Source of the DNA: Rectinema subterraneum
GTDB lineage: Bacteria > Spirochaetota > Spirochaetia > Treponematales > Rectinemataceae
Direction: 5' to 3'
DNA: 36,670 nucleotides
NCBI GenBank assembly: GCA_009768935.1
Contig: WESA01000031.1
Span: 1 to 36,670 of the forward strand
A program made the position numbers and the translations under genes. Shown here in pieces: positions 1-7,164 of the stretch (within the stretch, counting starts at the first letter, position 1; the number at the start of each line of letters is the position of its first letter). Below the pieces are notes generated by a model. The model searched no databases and was not told the DNA's origin. It was given only the letters and a program-made list of their open reading frames with translations.

Positions 1-238
1 CGCGCATTCTCGACCCCTCTCAAAACCTCTGCGGAGTATCTGCCTCGCTATGCGCTTGCGTGAGTTTTCTCCTACCTACCTTCTGCAAGGTTCGAGACAC
101 TATGCATGTGATCCGCAAAGTAATGCAATAAAATAACGCAACAGCGAAAATCTCAGACTGGGAAAGGGAAAACAGGCGCAGCCGGGCATAGAGCTTGCTA
201 TTCTTTGGTGATAGAATCCGGAATCGAGGAGGCCATTT
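1..238. other. No gene seen; left edge and upstream region of the small lipoprotein gene
   Basis: I see no credible coding sequence here. The reverse-strand open frames crossing this stretch have no recognisable domain and run into the lipoprotein gene that follows. The last bases contain the lipoprotein's ribosome-binding site (GAGGAGG near 227). I could not find a convincing -35/-10 pair. Confidence 0.5.
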
Positions 239-532
239 ATGCGTACAAAGATCATAGCTATTTTGCTTGCCCTCTGCACGCTGTTTCTTCTCTCTTCCTG
301 CCTGCCCGGCGACGGAAAAAATACCGTAGATAGACCGGCAAATTTCCTCACAGGCATTTGGCATGGCTGGATTGCGCCGATATCCCTGATTGTCAGTATT
401 TTCAATGGCAAAATCAGAATCTACGAAGTGAATAATACCGGCTGGTGGTATGATGCAGGCTTCTACATGGCGGTCATTTCAGGCTTTGGCGGCCTGGCTG
501 TCTCGCGCCGTAAAAGAAGGCGCGAGGAATAG
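239..532 (+). CDS. Small predicted lipoprotein with a C-terminal membrane segment
   Basis: A 97-residue protein of unknown function. Seen directly: a lipoprotein signal peptide (basic MRTK, a hydrophobic run, then LSSC with the lipidated Cys at about residue 21), a Trp/Ile-rich stretch (GIWHGWIAPISLIVSIF), the motif YEVNNTGWWYDAGFY, a hydrophobic segment with FGGLAVS, and a basic tail RRKRRREE. The tail suggests a cytoplasmic C-terminus, so the protein may be held both by lipid and by one or two membrane helices. A strong GAGGAGG ribosome-binding site stands about 6 bases before the ATG. Similar short proteins with a GIWHG...YEVNN...GWWYD pattern occur in many bacteria, to my recollection, as uncharacterised families. 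It is not obviously tied to the sugar genes that follow. Confidence 0.8.
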   Translation: MRTKIIAILLALCTLFLLSSCLPGDGKNTVDRPANFLTGIWHGWIAPISLIVSIFNGKIRIYEVNNTGWWYDAGFYMAVISGFGGLAVSRRKRRREE

Positions 533-597
533 CCCATAAAGAAAGCCTGGCAGGGCGAGCCGCTTTGCACAGGCGAGCACGCGCTCGCTAGCGGCTG

Positions 598-697
598 CAT
601 GCGAGCGCTATCAGCCTTTTTGCATTGCCGCCGCATACGAGTCCTATCAGTCTTTTTTACTTCGCACCTGCGCACAAGTGCTATCAGCCTTTCTTTG
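598..697. repeat. Three degenerate 36-37 bp tandem repeats at the 3' end of the DUF1836 gene
   Basis: The core CTATCAG followed by a pyrimidine-rich CCTTTYTTTGC-like run recurs at 608, 644 and 681, spaced 36 and 37 bases. The third copy holds the stop codon of the reverse-strand DUF1836 gene: read on that strand it ends KKG and then TGA TAG. The outer two copies therefore look like duplicated and diverged versions of the gene's 3' end. Confidence 0.6.
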
Positions 698-1361
698 CCT
701 CGCGCCTGCCGGAAGGCTCTTGTGCGGCGGAGAGTGCACGGCTGCTGGAAGGCTTTTGCGTACCTGAAAGCTCGCGGCTACGTGCAATCGCCAATAGCCG
801 CTCGGCAGCAAGACTTCGCAGGCTTGCCTCTACAGCAAGCTTGAGCGCGAGCTCGCGAAGTTTTGATTCGTCGATATTCGCGATATTCGCTTTTTCTTCA
901 GCTTCTCCGGACAGCGCACGTTCGCTTTTTTTGATGCCGAGGCCCGCGAATATCTCTTCCGCAGTCGAAGCCGCGCACTCGATAAGCGCTTTCCGAAACA
1001 GCTCATAAAACTCACGATAGGAACCAGCTTCCGGTTTTCCGTCCAGCAGAGCCCCAAGATCCTGCACCGAGAGCGCCCGTTTCAGCGTGAATATCGAAAG
1101 CAAAAGCGCAATATGCTCCTGATTGTATTTTTTGCTCTCGGCGCGCGGTACAATTTTCGCTTTTACATAATTATTTATCATTGATGGAGTTATTGCTCGC
1201 TCATCCTCTGCTGCAAAAAGCCCACCCAGCTGCCGCTCGAGGTAGCTCACTACCTGATCCATATACAAACTGATATCAGGCAGCTGCTCCCACGCAGGCG
1301 GTTTCCCTGCCAGAAGAGCATCGAGATATGCTTTTACCGCTTCATATGCTTTCTCATCCAT
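684..1361 (-). CDS. DUF1836 family protein (MerR-like DNA-binding fold predicted)
   Basis: A 225-residue protein. Residues about 30-110 match the DUF1836 pattern: LYMDQVVSYLERQL, then ITPSMINNYVKAKIVPRAESKKY, then a leucine-rich run ending LKRALSVQDLGALLDG. In this family the ITPSMINNY...KKY element resembles the winged helix of MerR-type regulators, so a transcriptional role is likely but unproven. The rest is helical and alanine-rich. The C-terminal 40 residues are low complexity (RELSGTQKPSSSRALSAAQEPSG) and end in REAKKG at a double stop. The start is an ATG preceded by GAGAGGGG. The DNA just beyond its 3' end carries degenerate copies of the gene's own last codons. It is transcribed away from the SGNH hydrolase gene. 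Confidence 0.8.
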   Translation of the reverse strand: MDEKAYEAVKAYLDALLAGKPPAWEQLPDISLYMDQVVSYLERQLGGLFAAEDERAITPSMINNYVKAKIVPRAESKKYNQEHIALLLSIFTLKRALSVQDLGALLDGKPEAGSYREFYELFRKALIECAASTAEEIFAGLGIKKSERALSGEAEEKANIANIDESKLRELALKLAVEASLRSLAAERLLAIARSRELSGTQKPSSSRALSAAQEPSGRREAKKG

Positions 1362-1433
1362 TTGAGCCCCTCTCTATATTTAAAGCCAGAATATCATATG
1401 ATTTTCAATACTACAATATATAATAAAAATATC

Positions 1434-1462
1434 TTGACGAATTGAAAGCCATGCTATATGTT
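1434..1462 (+). promoter_or_regulatory. Predicted promoter of the SGNH hydrolase gene
   Basis: TTGACG at 1434-1439 and TATGTT at 1457-1462 are separated by 17 bases in an AT-rich gap. The predicted transcript has a leader of roughly 100 bases that includes the palindrome at 1506-1519. Confidence 0.5.
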
Positions 1463-1505
1463 ATAGTTATCTTTATCTTATGGTAATTGATACTATGTGA
1501 GTCCC

Positions 1506-1519
1506 CGAGAGCGCTCTCG
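1506..1519. promoter_or_regulatory. Perfect 14-bp palindrome in the leader of the SGNH hydrolase gene
   Basis: CGAGAGCGCTCTCG is its own reverse complement, with a GCGC centre like many LacI-family operators. It lies between the predicted promoter and the ATG at 1570. It differs from the operator found across the maltose genes, so a different regulator would be expected, if it is an operator at all. Confidence 0.35.
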
Positions 1520-1569
1520 AAAATTTGAATCCAGTATCAATATCCATGAGACAAAAATTGGAGAAAACG

Positions 1570-2418
1570 ATGTACGCCAACGAAGTATGTCTGTTCGGAG
1601 ATTCAATCGCCAGAGGCGTCATTCTCGATGCATGCGGCTCGTATAAGCCGATCAGAGAGAGCTTCGCTTTCCTTGCCGCCTCCGAACTCGGCTTCAGCCT
1701 CATCAACAAAGCCCGCTTTGGCTGCACCATCGCAAAAGGTCGCGAAATCATCGAGCGATTCCTGGGCAGGAATGCGGCGGTAACCACATGCTCAGCTAGC
1801 CTTGCAGACCCCGCGGGCATATCGCGCGCGCCAAGCGTACCACAAACAGCCACAAACATCATGCCAGAGAATGCCTCGCCCAATGTCGCTATACATATTC
1901 GAACAGACAACAGCCACGCCGCCGATTCGAGCCGACCCCGCCTCGCCTTCCTTGAGTTCGGAGGCAATGACTGCGACTTTCGCTGGGACGAAATTTCTGC
2001 AGATCCTCACCGGGAGCATCTCCCCGCAACCACCCCGGAGCGTTTTTTCCACATGTACGGCGAGGTCTTGCAAATGCTGAAGCAGAATGGCTTTAAGCCA
2101 GTGCTTATGACCCTGCCCCCGCTCAACGCCGAGCGCTACTTCGCCTGGTTCACGCGCGCAGGCCTCGATCAGGCCGCTATTCTCTCCTGGCTGGGCGATG
2201 TCCAATTCATCTACCGCTGGCACGAAAGCTACTCGAGCGCCATCTGGGAAATCGGCGAGGCCCACAATGTCCCTGTCGTCAACATCCGCAAGGCATTTCT
2301 CGAACAGCGCAACTATTCCCGCTTTTTATGCAAAGACGGCATTCATCCCAATACTGAAGGGCACCGCCTTATTACATCGGAAATAATCAAGTTTGCGCAG
2401 GAGCATATGAGCGTCTGA
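1570..2418 (+). CDS. SGNH/GDSL-family hydrolase (esterase or acetylesterase-like)
   Basis: A 282-residue protein. The chosen ATG has GGAG seven bases upstream; an in-frame ATG at 1525 has no such signal. Family blocks are visible: block I CLFGDSIARGV near residue 10 (catalytic Ser in GDS), block III LEFGGNDCDF (Gly/Asn oxyanion residues) and block V DGIHPNTEGH near the C-terminus (catalytic Asp/His pair). No signal peptide is seen, so it is probably cytoplasmic. SGNH enzymes cleave esters on lipids, sugars or peptidoglycan; the substrate cannot be told from sequence. Between blocks I and III there is a low-complexity stretch of about 50 residues rich in Ala, Ser and Pro (SASLADPAGISRAPS and onward), which looks like a lineage-specific insertion. 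Confidence 0.85.
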   Translation: MYANEVCLFGDSIARGVILDACGSYKPIRESFAFLAASELGFSLINKARFGCTIAKGREIIERFLGRNAAVTTCSASLADPAGISRAPSVPQTATNIMPENASPNVAIHIRTDNSHAADSSRPRLAFLEFGGNDCDFRWDEISADPHREHLPATTPERFFHMYGEVLQMLKQNGFKPVLMTLPPLNAERYFAWFTRAGLDQAAILSWLGDVQFIYRWHESYSSAIWEIGEAHNVPVVNIRKAFLEQRNYSRFLCKDGIHPNTEGHRLITSEIIKFAQEHMSV

Positions 2419-2440
2419 GAGCATGCGGCTTTCGTAAAAG

Positions 2441-2478
2441 AAAAAACCGGTGGGCTGCCACGTAGCTCCGCCCACCGG
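2441..2478 (-). terminator. Rho-independent terminator for the lipoprotein/outer-membrane protein operon
   Basis: A perfect 9-bp stem (CCGGTGGGC at 2447-2455 pairing with GCCCACCGG at 2470-2478) encloses a 14-base loop. Read on the reverse strand it is followed by six T residues. It lies 26 bases past the stop of the leftward lipoprotein gene, and may also stop rightward transcripts from the SGNH gene. Confidence 0.85.
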
Positions 2479-2503
2479 CAGAAGGAGGATTTGACTTTTA
2501 ATA

Positions 2504-3040
2504 TTATAGCTTGTTCGGATCGATGGTCAGCTCGATATCATTACCGGTCGAGCCAGCAACGTAGAAGTTATTTCCACCCGCATCGCCAAGAACAAGATTC
2601 CAGCTCGGATCATCATAGATGCAGATTTTGAACTGAGCGCCATCTGCAGCATTTCCCCAGGAAGGCGCCTTTCCATAGAACACGATCGAGAAAGTGCCAG
2701 TGTTATCTACGGTGCCGACAAGGCCAGCATCGGTGACGCTGGAGGCTGTGACATTCCAGTTATCACCGATATTGCTCGACGTAGATCCGATCGATGCTCC
2801 CGCAACAACAAATTTCTTCCCGACATCGGCAACAAGGTTCTTAATTGTGACTGTGTATTTGCTGTATGAATTGGCAGTTTCAGTTGCCGTCACCTGGATT
2901 GCAGCAGTATTCGTTGTTGTCGAGACATTTTGCTTGATTGGCAAAGAATACGCCGGATACACCTGCGTGTGCTGAATGGGACAGCCAGTAAGCGCAATGA
3001 CTGCCATGAGCACAGCAAGAGTGAACATGATTCTTTTCAT
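2504..3040 (-). CDS. Exported lipoprotein, predicted carbohydrate-binding partner of the CBM48 outer-membrane protein
   Basis: A 178-residue protein with a clear lipoprotein signal (MKRIMFTLAVLMAVIALTGC, lipidated Cys at residue 20). The mature part is Ser/Thr/Asn-rich and beta-strand-like, with aromatic motifs such as GTFSIVFYGKAPSWG, FKICIYDDPSWNLVLGD and GGNNFYVAGS. This is the kind of pattern seen in small carbohydrate-binding or surface beta-sandwich proteins. I do not recognise a named family. The gene starts 20 bases after the outer-membrane protein gene, with AAGGAGTGAGG as its ribosome-binding site, and is followed by a strong terminator, so the two form an operon. By position a role in surface alpha-glucan capture is inferred. 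Confidence 0.75.
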   Translation of the reverse strand: MKRIMFTLAVLMAVIALTGCPIQHTQVYPAYSLPIKQNVSTTTNTAAIQVTATETANSYSKYTVTIKNLVADVGKKFVVAGASIGSTSSNIGDNWNVTASSVTDAGLVGTVDNTGTFSIVFYGKAPSWGNAADGAQFKICIYDDPSWNLVLGDAGGNNFYVAGSTGNDIELTIDPNKL

Positions 3041-3059
3041 AGGTATACCTCACTCCTTA

Positions 3060-5129
3060 TCAAAGATCCCAGTGGAGACCAATGCGCACTGCAGCAGTGC
3101 CAACATAGTTATTTACACCATTATATGTAACAAAGTCGTTAAGATTGAAACTCGATGGGCCGCTGCCGAAATCGTTGTAAGGATCCATGTTGTACACAAA
3201 CTGAGCATAGGCTGTAGGCTTCTGGAGGGCCTTGAACTTCTGGGCGACACCAACGAAGAAGCCAAAGGGCGAAGAGCTTGCAGCTACGCCAGCATTCGGC
3301 GTGCGCAATCCCGCACCACCCTGAAGCGTAAGGTCGGAAGGAAGCTTGACTGCGCCGATGAGGGTATTAAAGAGATAGTTAGCATTGTTATTGTCGAAAC
3401 CATAATAGAGATCGATTCCCTTCACGGTCTTGCTCACATCTGCCATGCTCAGCTTGAGACCGCCTTCGCCAAAGAGGAACTGGCTTGTGTTCGTTCCACG
3501 AGTGAACTGGTCGGCTGTTGCAGTATTGTAGGTAAGTTTCACATAGCCATTCAGCGTGGTCTTTATATCAAAGACGCGATCGAGCTTGAGTTCGAAAGAC
3601 GGCTTCGCATAGAGCTGAATATTGTCTTTATCGTTATAAGGAAGTTTTGCTGCAGTCTTGTCGAGGACAAGGTCGACATATCCATACAATCCAACACTGA
3701 GAGTATCGAGCGGATAGGCAAAGACATCGAGCCATACCCGCTGGGAGTTGAGCGCGCCAAGCTGATCGACGAGGTGAGTATGACCATCTGCTCCCTGCTC
3801 GACATACATCATGTTAGCCTGGAAGCCGCGCAGCCGATAGCCCAGGGTCGTGCCGAAATAATCGCCAGCATATGCTACCTGCGTATTGGCCGCAAAGTTG
3901 GGGAGGAAGCCCAAGCCCTGCTTGGCTCCCGATACATCCGAGGTGCTAGGATTATATGCGGTGATATAGCTGTCATTGATGACATTGGCTCCCCAGAGGT
4001 TGTACAGCGCGTTGGCTTTGATCGTGACAGGGTCGAACTTGCCCGCATAGCCGCCGATGAAATCTGCTTCGTAGATTTCATCGAAGATGGTTTTATACGT
4101 AGTTCCAAATGCTCCATTATACTGGAAATCAAAATAATGGTTTGCATTCTGCAATGTTGCATAGGAGAAAAGACCATATTGATTGCCTGCACGATCAGCA
4201 GTTTTGTTTGGACCGATCGTCGCATTGACAGTCCAATCGCCAATCTTGCGAAGCGCTGGCCCAAGGCTGAATACTGCAAAGCCGCCCGTCTCGTTCCATC
4301 CTGCTTCCCATTCGGAATCGACGGTGATCCAGCTTACGTTCGTGTGGCCGGGCAGTTTGGCGTACTTATAACCAGTCACAAAATTGACATAGTCGCTATC
4401 GAAGCCCAGCTTGAGATGCCCAAGATACGTCGCAGCCTTCCGCTGGCCATCAATATAATAGATGGGATCGAAGATCGTGTCGACGAGAAGATTTGTAAGG
4501 CCATCGCTGAATGCAAGCGATCCCTTCTTGTAGAGATTTTCGAAACCATCATTTTCGGCAAGCGCGATTTCGGCATAGATGGGCATGCTGGGAAGAGCAT
4601 TGCCGGAAATCTTGAAGTATGACTTAACGCCGACACCAGCGCTCTGCACTTCCATATTGTTGGTGGTATCGAATTTGGCCTGTGTGCCAACCATGCTCCA
4701 TGTCTGGAACCTGAGCTTGGAGCCGCCAGAAGCAGGCGCTGCTGCTGCAGTCGTCGTGCCTCCCTTCTTGGCAGCAAGCAGCTCGGCCACATCGACCAGG
4801 CCATTGAAGCCGCCAAATCCATCGTCGATCTTGTCAGGTGCCTTGATATCAAAAATCCATGTACCATCGGCGATGAACTTGTATTTCATGACGGTGTTGG
4901 CAGGAACGACTATCTTATATTCCCAGCCATTTTCCACCTTGGTCATAGGAATGGCGCCATTCTGCCAATCCGTCCAGTCACCGGCGATCACCACCTGGTT
5001 CGCTTTGGTGCTGCCGAAGAAAAAGGTAACTTCGACCTTTCCGTCTCCTACTTCTTTTACTGATACATCAGCGAACACGATGCCGCCGAGAATCAGAAAA
5101 GCCGCGATGAAGGAGAGAATTTTTCTCAT
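3060..5129 (-). CDS. Outer-membrane beta-barrel protein with N-terminal CBM48 glycogen/starch-binding domain
   Basis: A 689-residue protein. Residues 1-20 are a Sec signal peptide (FIAAFLILGGIVFADV). Residues about 22-112 form a CBM48/AMPK-type glycogen-binding domain, with VEVTFFFGSTKANQVVIAGD, WTDWQNGAIPM, GWEYKIVVPANTVMKYKF and a final Asp-rich FDIKAPDKIDD. A Thr/Ala/Gly linker (about 123-137) leads to some 550 residues of alternating polar and aromatic short strands without helices (VNFVTGYKYAKL, YFDFQYNGAFG, VWLDVFAYPL and others), ending RIGLHWDL. This is consistent with a large outer-membrane barrel. The whole would act as a starch- or maltodextrin-binding porin or surface receptor, comparable in role but not in sequence to LamB or SusD/C. 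It has GGAGG before the ATG, a good promoter and a repressor-type palindrome. The ligand and pore function are inferred. Confidence 0.8.
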   Translation of the reverse strand: MRKILSFIAAFLILGGIVFADVSVKEVGDGKVEVTFFFGSTKANQVVIAGDWTDWQNGAIPMTKVENGWEYKIVVPANTVMKYKFIADGTWIFDIKAPDKIDDGFGGFNGLVDVAELLAAKKGGTTTAAAAPASGGSKLRFQTWSMVGTQAKFDTTNNMEVQSAGVGVKSYFKISGNALPSMPIYAEIALAENDGFENLYKKGSLAFSDGLTNLLVDTIFDPIYYIDGQRKAATYLGHLKLGFDSDYVNFVTGYKYAKLPGHTNVSWITVDSEWEAGWNETGGFAVFSLGPALRKIGDWTVNATIGPNKTADRAGNQYGLFSYATLQNANHYFDFQYNGAFGTTYKTIFDEIYEADFIGGYAGKFDPVTIKANALYNLWGANVINDSYITAYNPSTSDVSGAKQGLGFLPNFAANTQVAYAGDYFGTTLGYRLRGFQANMMYVEQGADGHTHLVDQLGALNSQRVWLDVFAYPLDTLSVGLYGYVDLVLDKTAAKLPYNDKDNIQLYAKPSFELKLDRVFDIKTTLNGYVKLTYNTATADQFTRGTNTSQFLFGEGGLKLSMADVSKTVKGIDLYYGFDNNNANYLFNTLIGAVKLPSDLTLQGGAGLRTPNAGVAASSSPFGFFVGVAQKFKALQKPTAYAQFVYNMDPYNDFGSGPSSFNLNDFVTYNGVNNYVGTAAVRIGLHWDL

Positions 5130-5149
5130 CTCGAACCTCCGTTTGTGTA

Positions 5150-5170
5150 AAACGGTTTAGCAAACCGTTT
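5150..5170. promoter_or_regulatory. Predicted LacI-family (maltose regulon) operator
   Basis: AAACGGTTT and its exact reverse complement AAACCGTTT flank the 3-base spacer AGC. The element starts a few bases past the predicted transcription start of the leftward outer-membrane protein gene, a place where a bound repressor blocks initiation. It is a variant of the palindrome found at 7115, 14204 and 19631. Confidence 0.75.
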
Positions 5171-5179
5171 TAGAACTTT

Positions 5180-5208
5180 ATTATACGAGCCATTTGTGAA
5201 GCTGTAAA
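5180..5208 (-). promoter_or_regulatory. Sigma70-type promoter of the CBM48 outer-membrane protein operon
   Basis: On the reverse strand, TTTACA (5203-5208) and a perfect TATAAT (5180-5185) are separated by 17 bases. The predicted start falls near 5173, directly beside the operator at 5150-5170. Confidence 0.8.
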
Positions 5209-5230
5209 GCTAAAAAATCAAAAAAGTGAA

Positions 5231-7042
5231 TTACATGTGCAGATAGACAGCTGATCTGCCCCCGAGAAAACCAGCAAAAGGCTGTGATGCTAAAATCACT
5301 TCTACAGGTGCGGATGAGTGCAGGCCGAGCGCATCTCTCCATGCCGCCTCGGGCACTGCGGAAGTGTCGCGATTCACTAAAAGCGCAAGTCGCATCGCAT
5401 CATCATGGATAATCAGAGCCACAAAACCAGGAAAGCTATCATTAAAAGAAGATTCCCGCGTTCCATAAGCAAAGGTCTTCCACCATGTGCGCCGCAGATT
5501 GACGAGCGAAGCGACAAAGCGCTCGAATTCCTTTTCATCTGGTTGTGGATCCCAGATCATACAGCGACGACAATCAGGATCTCTGCTCCCTTCGAGGGCA
5601 TACTCTGTGCCGTAATACAGGCAGGGTGAACCAGGAAGAGCAAAGAGCAGACAGAGAGCGATTTTGGCGAGCTCCCGATCCTGGAACCTCGTCACAATGC
5701 GATCGGTATCGTGCGAATCGAGCAGATTGAATGTCGACTGCAACACCGTATCGGGATAGGAAAAGGAGATTGCGTTGATTCGGTGCAGAAAGTCTTTTCC
5801 GGTCAGAGCCCACGCGTTCCCGAGCACGAAATCAGTGATCGCGCTGCCAAAGGGGTAATTCATTACTGCATCATGCTGATCGCCGCGGAGCCATGGCATT
5901 GCATCGTGCCAAATTTCACCGACAATATAGGCATCGGGATTGACTGCCTTTACGCGTTTGCGGAATTCACGCCAGAACTCGTGATCGATTTCGTTTGCAA
6001 CATCAAGCCGCCATCCATCGATGCCAAAATCCCTGACATACTTCACCGCCACCTCGAGCAAGTATTCCCTCGTTTCAGGATTGTTGGTGTTCAGTTTTGG
6101 CATGCGTGTGGTGAAACCAAAGGTCTCGAAATTCGTATGCCGTGAATCGCCGCTATCCTGACCTGATGGGAAGAGAGGAAAGTCGCGTATGCGGAACCAA
6201 TCACGGTATACGGAATCGGGGCCCCGTTCAACGAGATCTTTCCAAGGGCCAAATTCCTTTCCTGCATGATTGAAGACAGCATCGAGAATGATGCGAATGC
6301 CTTTAGCTTTACATACATCGACAAGGCGTTTGAGATCCTCTTCCGTGCCGAATGAGGGATCGATGCAAAAATAGTCGGTAGTATCGTATTTGTGCGCAGA
6401 AGGAGAAGCAAAAATAGGTGTCAGGTAAATGCCGTTGCAACCGAGTGCTTCTATGTGGTCCAAACCCTGGATAATACCTTCAATGTCCCCGCCGTAAAAT
6501 TCACGGTTCTGGACGGGTCCGCGGCTCCATGGCTTTGTGCCAGGAGGGTCGTTGTTCGGGTTGCCGTTCCGGAACCGCTCGGGAAAGATCTGATACCACA
6601 CCGTACTGGCGACCCATGCTGGAGCCCTGAAAGTGTCTGTTTGATGAATGTAGGGAAATAAAAATGAATTCCAGTAATCAATCGGTTTGTCTCGATCTGC
6701 AGGGTCAATGCGAACCAGGCCCTTTTCCCCCAGATCGCAGATGCTGCCATCTCTGCCATAGAGGCGGAAGGCATAGCGCGCGCGCTTATACGGAGGCACC
6801 CACCGGGCTTCCCAGTAATCGCTTAAGCCGTTGCTGCCAATCCGATTCGCCTTGATACGGACACATTGCCATACCGCCTGGATGGATTCTTGATTGATGC
6901 GCCATTCATACGGATCCCCCACCCATACTTCAACAGACTCGATATCATCGCTAGCTGTCTGGATGCGAATGACCAGGCTCCGGCCGTCGGGTGAATAGCA
7001 AAATGCATCGGTGGATCTGTGATAGATTGCTGCAACGTTCAT
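5231..7042 (-). CDS. Neopullulanase/cyclomaltodextrinase-type GH13 enzyme (cytoplasmic)
   Basis: A 603-residue GH13 protein, subfamily 20 by architecture. The N-terminal 120 residues are a CBM34-like domain with the typical opening AAIYHRSTDAFCYSPDGRSL and GDPYEW. The catalytic barrel shows region I DAVFNH, region II GWRLDVANEID (nucleophile Asp), region III VGEIWHDA (acid/base Glu) and region IV LLDSHDTDR. No signal peptide is seen, so it works in the cytoplasm on imported maltodextrins, cyclodextrins or pullulan fragments, giving maltose, panose and glucose. I chose the ATG at 7042 because AAAGGAG lies upstream and the family sequence begins there; a TTG nine codons earlier is possible. Its promoter overlaps that of malE, back to back, with one shared operator, so uptake and breakdown switch on together. 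Family call firm; exact specificity uncertain. Confidence 0.92.
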   Translation of the reverse strand: MNVAAIYHRSTDAFCYSPDGRSLVIRIQTASDDIESVEVWVGDPYEWRINQESIQAVWQCVRIKANRIGSNGLSDYWEARWVPPYKRARYAFRLYGRDGSICDLGEKGLVRIDPADRDKPIDYWNSFLFPYIHQTDTFRAPAWVASTVWYQIFPERFRNGNPNNDPPGTKPWSRGPVQNREFYGGDIEGIIQGLDHIEALGCNGIYLTPIFASPSAHKYDTTDYFCIDPSFGTEEDLKRLVDVCKAKGIRIILDAVFNHAGKEFGPWKDLVERGPDSVYRDWFRIRDFPLFPSGQDSGDSRHTNFETFGFTTRMPKLNTNNPETREYLLEVAVKYVRDFGIDGWRLDVANEIDHEFWREFRKRVKAVNPDAYIVGEIWHDAMPWLRGDQHDAVMNYPFGSAITDFVLGNAWALTGKDFLHRINAISFSYPDTVLQSTFNLLDSHDTDRIVTRFQDRELAKIALCLLFALPGSPCLYYGTEYALEGSRDPDCRRCMIWDPQPDEKEFERFVASLVNLRRTWWKTFAYGTRESSFNDSFPGFVALIIHDDAMRLALLVNRDTSAVPEAAWRDALGLHSSAPVEVILASQPFAGFLGGRSAVYLHM

Positions 7043-7076
7043 CTGCGGTCCAGCTCCTTTGGCAGACAATTTTCCC

Positions 7077-7105
7077 TTGACCGAATGGATATTAGCCTTT
7101 ATGCT
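7077..7105 (+). promoter_or_regulatory. Predicted malE promoter
   Basis: TTGACC (7077-7082) and TATGCT (7100-7105) are separated by 17 bases. The start of transcription should fall near 7112, next to the operator at 7115-7126. A strong AGGAGG site follows before the malE ATG. Confidence 0.7.
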
Positions 7106-7118
7106 ATGAGTTTGTAAA
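7089..7118 (-). promoter_or_regulatory. Predicted promoter of the leftward GH13 gene, overlapping the malE promoter
   Basis: On the reverse strand, TTTACA (7113-7118) and TAATAT (7089-7094) are separated by 18 bases. The -35 box shares bases with the operator at 7115-7126, and the whole promoter overlaps the malE promoter on the other strand. Confidence 0.6.
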
Positions 7119-7126
7119 CCGATTTA
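7115..7126. promoter_or_regulatory. Predicted shared maltose-regulon operator (LacI family)
   Basis: TAAACCGATTTA, one base away from the perfect palindrome TAAACCGGTTTA. It lies at the start site of the malE promoter and on the -35 box of the opposite promoter, so one bound repressor could silence both. Confidence 0.75.
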
Positions 7127-7164
7127 TCGGCGAGAATGCCAAAGGGAAATAAGGAGGAACATGC

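Noticed and set aside
20..411. Overlapping reverse-strand open frames near the left edge
   Set aside because: They overlap the well-supported lipoprotein gene and show no motif or start signal.
2976..4622. Long forward-strand open frame of 548 codons
   Set aside because: It lies wholly antisense to the outer-membrane protein gene, has no domain, and its Ile/Glu/Val-rich text is typical of the reverse reading of a barrel gene.
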